Assembly: GCF_002873395.1 (NCBI RefSeq)
Contig: NZ_MCUV01000034.1
Span: forward strand, 29,070 to 93,069
Source: Vibrio sp. 10N.286.49.B3
Lineage (GTDB): Bacteria > Pseudomonadota > Gammaproteobacteria > Enterobacterales > Vibrionaceae
DNA: 64,000 nucleotides
Direction of reading: 5' to 3'
Below are positions 35,944 to 44,246 of this stretch, piece after piece. The notes under the pieces were generated by a model. The model was not told where the DNA came from. It made no database searches and was given only the letters and a program-made list of their open reading frames with translations. How positions within the stretch are numbered: position 1 is the first letter of the stretch; each line of letters starts with the position of its first letter. Position numbers and translations under genes: made by a program.

Positions 35944-37161
35944 TTAAGGGGTGAGTTTTTTTAGCTCATCTAAGGTTATCTCTTGCGAGTAGTCGACATC
36001 ATCAAAATCAAAACCATTTAATTGCATAAAGGCTTGCTTGAAACCGGCATAATCACCCAGTTGCTTGAAGTTATCTTTATTCATCACAAGCAGTAATTCA
36101 TTGACCTCTTTTTGTACCTGAGGATCAAGTTCCCAATCGTCCATACGAACTAATCGCTCACCATCGACATGGATTTGGTCTTGGTTATAAAGCTTGTCAG
36201 AAAACAGGCGTTGCATTTGTTCAATACAACCTTCATGGCTACCACGCTTTTTCATCACTTTGAATAAAGCGAGTAGGTAAGGGCTCATCGCTGGAATAAA
36301 CACACTCGCTTTAGTGACAAGCGCTTTACAGACAGACGCATAAGCCGCTCCATCATAATTAGCGAGTTTAAGGTTTAATGCATGACTGGTTTGGTGTAAA
36401 TCAATTTTTGCGCGACCTAATGTGCCATCGAGGTAAATAGAGTGAGTGCATTCTGGTCCAAGATAAGAAAAGGCAATGGTTTTACAGCCAGGAGCTATAG
36501 ACTCAGCGTTAATCAGGTCATCAACCCAATGCTCCCAATCTTCTCCGCCCATCACTTTGAGGGTTGCCATCGCTTCTTCTTCTGTTGCAGCCTCAATGGT
36601 GGTATCGAGCCATTCATCGTTTTCCAGTAAAATGGTTGCACCAGTGACGCTGTCACCAATTGGCTTGATGGCTGAGCGCCAAAACTCATCGCCTTCCTTT
36701 TGGATGTTTTCAGGATTTTTAGGGCGAAAACCAGCGGCAAGACTATAAATGATGAGATCAACTTCACCTTCAAAATAGGTTTCTATTGCTTCAATAACCT
36801 TGGCACGTGTCTCTTTAGCAAAGGCATCACCCAAGATGTTGATCGCAATCGAGCCATTTTCTTCAGCACGCTGCTTAAAAAAGACATTGTTATACCAACC
36901 TGCAGTACCAACATTTTTTTCAGAAGGAGCACGCTCAAAAGAAACCCCGATAGTATCGGCTTGTGCGCCACCAAAGGTTAATGCGATGCGCGATGCTAAA
37001 CCAAACCCAGATGATGCACCAATGACAAGTACTCTTTTCGGGCCATCTTTGATCGGTTTCGCTGATTGTACGTACTGTATTTGTTGGTCAACAGCCGCTT
37101 GACAACCAAATGGGTGAGCTGAGCGGGCAACCACGCCCTTAATCATGGGTTCGATTCGCAT
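35944..37161 (-). CDS. fabV: trans-2-enoyl-ACP reductase FabV
   Basis: A 405-residue NADH-dependent enoyl-ACP reductase. It starts MRIEPMIKGVVARSAHPFG, has the nucleotide-binding VLVIGASSGFGLASRI and the catalytic Y-x8-K motif in YLDGTLGRAK. FabV performs the last reduction in each cycle of fatty acid elongation; it replaces FabI in many vibrios and confers triclosan tolerance. Length is normal. It is a single-gene unit with its own terminator. Confidence 0.96.
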   Translation of the reverse strand: MRIEPMIKGVVARSAHPFGCQAAVDQQIQYVQSAKPIKDGPKRVLVIGASSGFGLASRIALTFGGAQADTIGVSFERAPSEKNVGTAGWYNNVFFKQRAEENGSIAINILGDAFAKETRAKVIEAIETYFEGEVDLIIYSLAAGFRPKNPENIQKEGDEFWRSAIKPIGDSVTGATILLENDEWLDTTIEAATEEEAMATLKVMGGEDWEHWVDDLINAESIAPGCKTIAFSYLGPECTHSIYLDGTLGRAKIDLHQTSHALNLKLANYDGAAYASVCKALVTKASVFIPAMSPYLLALFKVMKKRGSHEGCIEQMQRLFSDKLYNQDQIHVDGERLVRMDDWELDPQVQKEVNELLLVMNKDNFKQLGDYAGFKQAFMQLNGFDFDDVDYSQEITLDELKKLTP

Positions 37162-37292
37162 AAAAAGTCCTACAGGATATTAATCATTGGGTTTCATAGA
37201 ACTACATTAACGCAAACGAGATGTGTTTTTATTGAGCTAAACCATTAATTCATTGATGAAACAGACGAATAGATTTAAATTATGATTACTTG

Positions 37293-37904
37293 TTATAAAT
37301 GTGTAACAAGTTGCTCGGACATAAAGTGTGCGATCCAAGGCTGAGCTTCTGGTTTTGGGTGTAAGCCATCTGCCATGATCCAGTCATCTCTGGTAATGAT
37401 AGGTTCAAGGAAAAAAGGCAATAATGGAATGTTATAGGTTTCAGCAATAATAGGGTAGATCTGAGCAAAGGATTGACTGTAACGTTTGCCGTAATTGGGT
37501 GGGACTTGAATTTGCATCAATAAAACTTGAGCATCACTCTGTTGGCTAAGAGCGATAATTTGAATTAAGTTATTGGTAATAATATTAGGATTAAAACCTC
37601 TTAACCCATCATTCGCGCCTAATTCAATCAACACCCAATCAGGAGCATGCTGTGTAAGGAGTTGTGGTAAGCGTGATAAACCATTACCCGTGGTATCGCC
37701 AGAAACACTGGCATTGACCACGTGAACGTCTTTTTCGAGTCTTGCTAACTCTGAAGGTAAGAGCCAAGGCCAGCTTTGCTCCGTTTTCATCTGATAGCCA
37801 GCACTAAGGCTATCACCAAGTATAAGTAGTGTTGGCTTTTGTTCGGCAGCAGACACTGACATGGAAGTACATAAAATAATTAATAGAGAAAGTAGTCTAA
37901 TCAT
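37293..37904 (-). CDS. tesA: arylesterase/thioesterase I (TesA), periplasmic
   Basis: A 203-residue SGNH hydrolase with a signal peptide cleaved near SVSAAEQ. The nucleophile is Ser32 in GDSLSAGY. The oxyanion Asn is in LGANDGL, and the D-x-x-H pair is in ADGLHP. TesA hydrolyses acyl-CoA, lysophospholipids and esters in the periplasm. Its start codon overlaps that of ybbA on the opposite strand (CATG at 37902-37905). Confidence 0.95.
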   Translation of the reverse strand: MIRLLSLLIILCTSMSVSAAEQKPTLLILGDSLSAGYQMKTEQSWPWLLPSELARLEKDVHVVNASVSGDTTGNGLSRLPQLLTQHAPDWVLIELGANDGLRGFNPNIITNNLIQIIALSQQSDAQVLLMQIQVPPNYGKRYSQSFAQIYPIIAETYNIPLLPFFLEPIITRDDWIMADGLHPKPEAQPWIAHFMSEQLVTHL

Positions 37905-38580
37905 GAATAAATCCGTAATAAAAGCGAAGTCTGTATCAAAACAAGTGTCTACTAATCAGGAAGATTTAACAATCCTTAGCGAAGTAAATCTTGATATTAA
38001 ATCAGCAGAAACGGTTGCGATTGTTGGTACATCAGGGGCTGGTAAGTCGACACTAATGACATTGCTCGCTGGCTTAGATACTGGCACGACAGGAGACGTT
38101 GAACTACTAGGCCAGTCACTTTCTCAATTAGATGATGAACAAAGAGCAGAGATACGTAGTGAATCAATAGGGTTTGTTTTTCAAAGTTTCTTGCTGATCC
38201 CAAGTTTAAGTGCGTTAGATAATGTGACTTTGCCTTGCTTGATCAAAGGAGATAAGGAAGATAAAGCACGTGCGATTGAGCTCTTAGACTCTGTAGGGTT
38301 GGCACATCGAATTCATCATATGCCGACTCAGTTATCAGGGGGCGAGCAACAACGTGTCGCATTAGCGCGTGCCTTTATGATTGAGCCGAAAATTTTGTTT
38401 GCTGATGAACCTACAGGGAACTTAGATCAACATACAGCAGAAAAGGTGATTGAATTGCTATTTGACCTAAACCGTATGCATGGCACAACATTAGTATTAG
38501 TCACTCATGATTTAGAGCTAGCAAAACGCTGTAACCGCTGCTTTCAAATGCAAGCAGGACGCTTAGAGGAAATGGTCTAA
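37903..38580 (+). CDS. ybbA: ABC transporter ATP-binding protein YbbA
   Basis: A 225-residue ATPase of the LolD/MacB group: Walker [12 protein letters not shown]-loop FVFQSFLLI, signature [15 protein letters not shown], Walker [13 protein letters not shown] and H-loop THD. It pairs with the FtsX-type permease encoded next (TAATG overlap). As in E. coli, tesA is divergent from ybbAP. The frame stays open upstream to 37861, but that part lies inside tesA, so the start is 37903. Confidence 0.94.
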   Translation: MNKSVIKAKSVSKQVSTNQEDLTILSEVNLDIKSAETVAIVGTSGAGKSTLMTLLAGLDTGTTGDVELLGQSLSQLDDEQRAEIRSESIGFVFQSFLLIPSLSALDNVTLPCLIKGDKEDKARAIELLDSVGLAHRIHHMPTQLSGGEQQRVALARAFMIEPKILFADEPTGNLDQHTAEKVIELLFDLNRMHGTTLVLVTHDLELAKRCNRCFQMQAGRLEEMV

Positions 38581-41027
38581 TGACAACAGGTTTGACTATA
38601 AGTAAAGCCATTCCAAATTTACGCTTGTTGCGCTGGAGTGTTGATGAGATCCGTCATGGTCAACTCTGGCCTATCACTATGGCGTTAACGTTAATCATCG
38701 CCTGTATTTTTGCCTTTGCAGCCCTTGCCGATCGTATGGAGCAAGTGGTTGTCACCCAGGGAAAAGAGAGTTTAACCGCAGATACTGTTTTTATCTCATC
38801 GAATCCACTACCTGAAGAGTTATTAGAGCAAGTTCAGCAAAAAGAATTAGTGAGCGCTCAACTGACTCGATTTTCAACCATGGCATTTAGTGATACAGGT
38901 ATGCAACTGGTCAGCGTAAAGGCAGTAGAGAGTCATTATCCATTACGCGGTGAGTTAGTTTTATCTAATCAAACGGGTTACACCTCTCAAGTGATGCCAG
39001 GTCAATTATGGTTAGATGAACGAGTATTAGCACTACTTGATATTAGTGAAGGTGACATTGTCACGATTGGCGATGCTGATCTTACGGTATCAGGGACAAT
39101 CGTTTCAGAGCCTGGTTTGAGTTTTAATCCTTTTCAACAAATGCCCACCGTATTGATCAATGCAGCAGATATAGATCAAACGGGTGCAATTCAAGTCGGT
39201 AGTCGAGTTCGATATCAATTATTTCTGCTTGGTGAGACACCTGTATTAGAGGAGTTACAACAGACAATAGCGCTAACAGCCAGTGATCGCTGGAAAGATC
39301 AAGCGGGGAGTAGTCGTGCTAATGATGTCTTTGAACGTACCACTCAATATTTATCGCTCACCGTTGCTATCGTTATCATTATGGCAGCGGCTACCTTAGT
39401 GCTTACATGTCAGCATTATGTGGCAAGTCGTAGCAAAACCGTCGCCATGTTAAAAAGTATGGGGGCAAGTCGTCATTGGGTTAGGCGTTGGTTGGTTATC
39501 CAAGTCGCAATACTCTTTTTAAGTGCGGTTTTACTTGGGTTATTTATCGGTAGTGGCTTAGAAATGCTGCTGCGCATCCCTCTAACGGAGCTTTTACCCG
39601 ATCCGCTGCCTTCCTTTGGTTTTAAACCAGCACTGGTCGCTATTATTTCGAGTGGATTGATTGTTATCCCTGCCTTAGGGATTCCTTTAATTCGCTTACT
39701 GAACACTTCGGCGATTCACTCAATGCAATCGAGTCATCAAGATAATCAAGCTTCACATCGCTGGTGGTTGGTTATTGTACCTATTTTGGCAATGGGTTGG
39801 GCGTATAAAGATAATGCCTTGATATGGATGATATGTGCTGGGATTGTCGCTCTTTTCTTATTACTCGCGATGGTTTGTCTTGGGCTTATTTCTCTTTTTT
39901 CCCGACTGCCTTTATCGCCAGCGATGCGTTTAGCGGTGAGTCGTATCAAGCGCTCTAGTCAGCACTCGGGTATTCAAGTTGGCGCGTTATCTTTATCTCT
40001 CATGCTACTGTCAACCATTTGGCTTGTTCGGGTTGATCTACTGTCAGATTGGCAAAGAACCTTACCAGCGGATGCGCCTAATGCCTTTGCTTTAAATATT
40101 GCGCCATACGAAAAAGATCAATATTTAAAACAGCTTGATGATAATGCGATTACTCGCTCAGAAGCTTATCCAATTGTTCGTGGTCGTTTAACGCAGATTA
40201 ATGGTCAAGATGCGAATGTGAGCATTAATGATAAACAACAAACGGATGTATTAAGTCGAGAATTAAACTTTACTTGGGGAGAGGGTATTCCTGAACACAA
40301 TGAAGTACTTGCGGGGAAGTGGAGCAATAGCTATGGTGTTTCGGTTGAATCAGAAGTGGCAAAGGATTTAGAGCTTTCACTTGGCGATGAGCTTACTTTT
40401 ATGGTGAATAGTCAACAAATTCAAGCCAAAGTAAATAGTATTCGCTTGGTGGAATGGCGAGAAATGAAGCCGAACTTCTATTTTATATTCTCGCCTGATG
40501 TTTTAAGTTCAATTCCTGCGACCTGGATGGTGAGCTTTAGAATCGATGGGCAAGATTCAATGCTTAATCAATTGTCTCGAAATTTCCCGACTGTGAGTCT
40601 AATGGATATTCGTATGATGGGAGATAAAATTCAGAGTTTACTGGCTAACATTGTCTGGGCGATAACGACCTTAGCTGGGCTTGGTGTTGTGGCTGGTCTC
40701 TTGCTCATTTTTACTTTGTTACGATTAAGTCTATCGCAAAGGCAGCAAGAAATTCGCTTATACCGAACGCTTGGTTCAAGTCGTAAGCGGATCATTCAAA
40801 CATTGTGGTGTGAATACGGTCTAATTGCCTTGGTCGCAGGGCTTGTTGCTTGTGCAGGTGCTGAGCTATCCGTTGCTGCTATTATGAGCTATGGCTTTGA
40901 CCTTGCTGCTAAGTTCCATCCTATTTTGTGGATAATATTGCCAATAATGACTTTTATAACGCTATCTGCTGTATTAATGAGCATGATTAAACACTTGTTA
41001 ATCCCAATAAAAAATAGTTTGGGTTAG
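38580..41027 (+). CDS. ybbP: FtsX-like ABC permease YbbP
   Basis: An 815-residue membrane protein with two FtsX-type permease modules, about ten membrane helices in all, and two extracytoplasmic domains. Segments such as MLKSMGASRHWVRRWLVIQ and IRLYRTLGSSRKRIIQTLW are the cytoplasmic coupling helices that meet the ATPase. With YbbA it forms a MacB/LolCDE-like mechanotransmission transporter whose substrate is not known for certain. The N-terminal coupling starts immediately at the ybbA stop. Confidence 0.94.
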   Translation: MTTGLTISKAIPNLRLLRWSVDEIRHGQLWPITMALTLIIACIFAFAALADRMEQVVVTQGKESLTADTVFISSNPLPEELLEQVQQKELVSAQLTRFSTMAFSDTGMQLVSVKAVESHYPLRGELVLSNQTGYTSQVMPGQLWLDERVLALLDISEGDIVTIGDADLTVSGTIVSEPGLSFNPFQQMPTVLINAADIDQTGAIQVGSRVRYQLFLLGETPVLEELQQTIALTASDRWKDQAGSSRANDVFERTTQYLSLTVAIVIIMAAATLVLTCQHYVASRSKTVAMLKSMGASRHWVRRWLVIQVAILFLSAVLLGLFIGSGLEMLLRIPLTELLPDPLPSFGFKPALVAIISSGLIVIPALGIPLIRLLNTSAIHSMQSSHQDNQASHRWWLVIVPILAMGWAYKDNALIWMICAGIVALFLLLAMVCLGLISLFSRLPLSPAMRLAVSRIKRSSQHSGIQVGALSLSLMLLSTIWLVRVDLLSDWQRTLPADAPNAFALNIAPYEKDQYLKQLDDNAITRSEAYPIVRGRLTQINGQDANVSINDKQQTDVLSRELNFTWGEGIPEHNEVLAGKWSNSYGVSVESEVAKDLELSLGDELTFMVNSQQIQAKVNSIRLVEWREMKPNFYFIFSPDVLSSIPATWMVSFRIDGQDSMLNQLSRNFPTVSLMDIRMMGDKIQSLLANIVWAITTLAGLGVVAGLLLIFTLLRLSLSQRQQEIRLYRTLGSSRKRIIQTLWCEYGLIALVAGLVACAGAELSVAAIMSYGFDLAAKFHPILWIILPIMTFITLSAVLMSMIKHLLIPIKNSLG

Positions 41028-41039
41028 TCCTTGTTGTTA

Positions 41040-41074
41040 GTTATCCACAAAAACAGTGGATAACATTTTGGATA
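41040..41074. promoter_or_regulatory. hairpin made of two inverted DnaA-box-like sequences after ybbP
   Basis: GTTATCCAC-aaaaaca-GTGGATAAC is a perfect 9-bp inverted repeat starting 13 bases after the ybbP stop. The left arm with the following A gives TTATCCACA, an exact DnaA-box consensus; the right arm gives TTATCCACT on the other strand, and GGATAA recurs at about 41070. It may act as a terminator (ATTTTGG follows), as DnaA binding sites, or both. Confidence 0.5.
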
Positions 41075-41307
41075 ACTTTAGAAATGAAAACACCGACTTT
41101 ACGTAAGGCTATATAATACGTGAGGTAGTGATTTTTTGTTATTCACATGGACTTGTTTTCAGGTTTAATGACAAAGTGAGTCAAGCTGTTTTTGCTCAAA
41201 AATAGAGGTCGTCAGGCAGAGAAACTAATCCCTTGATAAAAATGTGATTTTATTTAATTAGATAACTCAGTAGAATGTAAACTGTTTTTTTAAAGTGACG
41301 GATAACA

Positions 41308-42798
41308 ATGCATCGATCTCATTTAAGTTATAATTGTTCCTCTGCAGACTTTGACCCGAAAGCCAAGCATATTGCGATCATTGGTGGTGGTATTGCAGGC
41401 TCGACCGCAGCTATTCACTTTGGTGAACTTGGCTTCAATGTCACTTTATTAGAAAAAGGACCGAGTTTAGTAAATGGCCCTCCAATTTGTCATCTGCATG
41501 CTGGTGGTAATCTTTACCCTGATATCTCTGAGCAGCAATGTATTGAACTTTTACAACAATCTATAGAAACCGTACGCCTTTTTCCGCATTGCTTAAATAT
41601 ACGTCCTACCGTCATTGCTGTGCCATATTCTGATGGGGGTGAGCCTAACGCTCTATTACCTCGTTTAGATGCATTACAAGCATCCTATCAAGCATTGGTT
41701 GAGCAAGACGGTCGTAATGAAGTTTTGGGCAAACCGAGTGACTATTTTAAGTTGTATGAAAAACAGCAATTGCTAGAGTTGGCAAATAAAGTGCAACCAG
41801 AAGCACCAGTGTCTCTTGATGATTGGATTATTCCATTTGCACAACATGCCAATTTGGAGACGTTAAAATTTCCAGTTGTTGTTGTTCAAGAGTTTGGCTT
41901 GAGTGTCTTTCGAATGGCGGCGACCGCGAAACTATCACTCGATACCATGCCACATTGCCAGGTGTTAACGCACTCAACATTGATGGAGTCGAATTGGAAT
42001 AATCAGCAATGGCAATTGACTTACCAAGACTCGCAACATAACCGTCAAACGATAACAGCGGATTACCTTATTAACTCAACAGGTTTTGAAACGGGTAATA
42101 TTGATGACTCTATTGGTGCGATACGTCAGCGTTTAGTGGAGTTTAAAGCCGCTTATGTAACCCAATGGCATCAATGTAATCAGCAGTGGCCAGAGGTTAT
42201 TTTCCATGGTCCGCGAGGGACTCCGCAGGGAATGGCACAATTAACACCATACGCTGATGGCTACTTTCAACTGCATGGAATGACAAAAGAGATCACTCTA
42301 TTTGAAGGGGGGTTAGTCTCTTCCTCGATTGAATCTGAAACACCATCATCTCAGCCAGATTTACCAGAAAGACTATTAAAAAAGATTCACTCAGGCTGGG
42401 ATAAAGCCGTTTTAGAGCAGCGTACCCGCAACGCCATTGAGCATATGAGTCAATTTATCCCTGAATATGATACGGCGATTGCTGGTGGGTTACCTCTATT
42501 TGGTGCTCAGCAGATCCCAGGAAATGATGGTAGTTTAAGAGCCGCGGATGTCTCGTTTGAAAGTAATAATTACGCTCGTATTGAAGTAGTAAAAGCATCA
42601 TCAACCTTACACGCTGCACGAAAAATAGCGCAGCAATGGTTTGAACTTCCTTTATCTCAAAATATTGAAAGTCAGCATAAAAATACTAAAAATCTACAGT
42701 TAAAAGAGGTCGAGCAAACCGCAATCAATCTTGCTCATGAGCGTTGTTACCCTGTCGCTTTGGCTAAAGTATCAGGTGAGGCTCAGAGTCATGATTAA
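41308..42798 (+). CDS. FAD-dependent oxidoreductase
   Basis: A 496-residue protein with an N-terminal dinucleotide-binding fold, IAIIGGGIAGSTAAIHFGELG and an acidic residue in VTLLEKG, indicating FAD. A later LINSTGFETGN matches the second FAD contact in this class. Substrate is unknown; it is similar in outline to DAO-type oxidoreductases. It has no signal peptide. It is preceded by about 280 AT-rich bases containing the DnaA-box hairpin and is 65 bases ahead of galE. Confidence 0.85.
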   Translation: MHRSHLSYNCSSADFDPKAKHIAIIGGGIAGSTAAIHFGELGFNVTLLEKGPSLVNGPPICHLHAGGNLYPDISEQQCIELLQQSIETVRLFPHCLNIRPTVIAVPYSDGGEPNALLPRLDALQASYQALVEQDGRNEVLGKPSDYFKLYEKQQLLELANKVQPEAPVSLDDWIIPFAQHANLETLKFPVVVVQEFGLSVFRMAATAKLSLDTMPHCQVLTHSTLMESNWNNQQWQLTYQDSQHNRQTITADYLINSTGFETGNIDDSIGAIRQRLVEFKAAYVTQWHQCNQQWPEVIFHGPRGTPQGMAQLTPYADGYFQLHGMTKEITLFEGGLVSSSIESETPSSQPDLPERLLKKIHSGWDKAVLEQRTRNAIEHMSQFIPEYDTAIAGGLPLFGAQQIPGNDGSLRAADVSFESNNYARIEVVKASSTLHAARKIAQQWFELPLSQNIESQHKNTKNLQLKEVEQTAINLAHERCYPVALAKVSGEAQSHD

Positions 42799-42863
42799 CG
42801 GTCAGTAAGCCTGATATCATTTAATATAAAATATAAACAAGTCATAAGGTTAGAGAAAATAAG

Positions 42864-43877
42864 ATGAACGTACTCGTCACAGGTGGAATGGGATACATTG
42901 GTAGTCATACCTGTATTCAAATGCTACAAGCTGGAATGACACCAGTTATCTTAGATAATTTATATAATAGTAAGAGCAGTGTTTTAGAGCGTATCAATAA
43001 AGTGACAGGTGTAACGCCAACCTTTATTCAAGGTGATATTCGCGATAAAGCATTACTTATTGAGACAATGAAAGCTTATGATATTCAATCTGTTATTCAT
43101 TTTGCGGGTCTAAAAGCTGTTGGTGAATCAGTACAAAAGCCGCTTGAGTATTATGATAACAACTTAAATGGTTCACTTGTTCTGGTTGAAGCAATGCGTG
43201 AAGCGAATGTGAAAACCTTAGTCTTTAGCTCATCAGCAACTGTATATGGCGATCCTGCTTCTGTGCCGATTCTTGAAAACTTTCCAACATCAGCGACCAA
43301 TCCATACGGTCGCAGCAAGTTGATGGTTGAAGAGTGTTTGACTGATTTCCAAAAAGCGAACCCTGATTGGAGTATTACATTATTGCGTTACTTTAATCCT
43401 GTTGGTTCACATCCATCAGGCGAGTTAGGCGAAGATCCACAAGGTATTCCAAATAATTTGATGCCGTTTGTTTCTCAAGTAGCAGTGGGTCGTCGTGAGT
43501 ACCTTTCAGTATTCGGAAATGACTACCCAACCAAAGATGGAACAGGCATCCGAGACTATATCCACGTTATGGATCTAGCGGATGGTCATATTGCTGCGCT
43601 AGAAAAAGTAGGCGGTAAAGATGGTCTGCATATCTATAACCTAGGCACAGGTAATGGATACAGTGTACTTGATATGGTTAAAGCGTTTGAAGCCGCTTCA
43701 GGTAAACCAGTACCTTATAAACTGGTTGATCGCCGAGCAGGTGATATTGCCGAGTGTTGGGCTGATCCATCAAAGGCAGAATCGGAACTTGGCTGGAAAG
43801 CACAAAAAACACTGGAAGAGATGACAGTGGATACGTGGCGCTGGCAGTCAAATAATCCAGATGGTTTCCCAGATTAA
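42864..43877 (+). CDS. galE: UDP-glucose 4-epimerase GalE
   Basis: A 337-residue short-chain dehydrogenase-type epimerase. NAD binding is shown by VLVTGGMGYIGSHT, the catalytic Tyr and Lys by NPYGRSK, and the Ser by SSSATVYG. It interconverts UDP-glucose and UDP-galactose in the cytoplasm for galactose use and surface polysaccharide synthesis. No other gal gene is adjacent. A strong terminator follows. Confidence 0.97.
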   Translation: MNVLVTGGMGYIGSHTCIQMLQAGMTPVILDNLYNSKSSVLERINKVTGVTPTFIQGDIRDKALLIETMKAYDIQSVIHFAGLKAVGESVQKPLEYYDNNLNGSLVLVEAMREANVKTLVFSSSATVYGDPASVPILENFPTSATNPYGRSKLMVEECLTDFQKANPDWSITLLRYFNPVGSHPSGELGEDPQGIPNNLMPFVSQVAVGRREYLSVFGNDYPTKDGTGIRDYIHVMDLADGHIAALEKVGGKDGLHIYNLGTGNGYSVLDMVKAFEAASGKPVPYKLVDRRAGDIAECWADPSKAESELGWKAQKTLEEMTVDTWRWQSNNPDGFPD

Positions 43878-43909
43878 TCATTTGTACACTTATTGATAAA
43901 TATATTTAA

Positions 43910-43948
43910 TAGGGAAAGAGGAATAACGCCTTTTTCCCTATTTTTTTA
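43910..43948 (+). terminator. Rho-independent terminator after galE
   Basis: The stem AGGGAAA (43911-43917) and TTTCCCT (43933-43939) is followed by a run of seven T. Confidence 0.88.
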
Positions 43949-44059
43949 CTCTAAAATGTAAATATTAAATTACCAAACACAAATCTTGAAATGTTCTGTT
44001 ACAATTAAAGTGCTTTTTATTTTTTTAACCTGTATTTGAAAATTGTTGGAGGCACCAGT

Positions 44060-44134
44060 ATGGAGCTTGGTTTAGTAATTATGTTTATCGTGGTATCTGT
44101 TATTATGGTAAAAAAGGAAATGACTAAGGATTAA
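44060..44134 (+). CDS. 24-residue single-pass membrane peptide
   Basis: A tiny ORF, MELGLVIMFIVVSVIMVKK followed by five more residues. It has a near-ideal ribosome site (GGAGG at 44048-44052, eight bases before ATG) and a hydrophobic helix of about 13 residues followed by a Lys-rich tail, the pattern of real small membrane proteins. It sits alone between the galE terminator and its own terminator at 44182-44209, which makes it an independent transcription unit. It is too short for standard gene finders. Its function is unknown. Confidence 0.75.
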   Translation: MELGLVIMFIVVSVIMVKKEMTKD

Positions 44135-44181
44135 TATTTCAATAGTCCACTATTTTTTAGAAAATTTTTGTATTGAGATAT

Positions 44182-44209
44182 AAAAAAACCAGCACTGGCT
44201 GGTTTTTTT
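44182..44209. terminator. bidirectional terminator between the small peptide gene and patZ
   Basis: AACCAGC-actg-GCTGGTT (44187-44204) is flanked by long A and T runs. Confidence 0.92.
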
Positions 44210-44246
44210 ATATCAGTAAATTGTGTTGATAGCAGTGGCTATTGAG

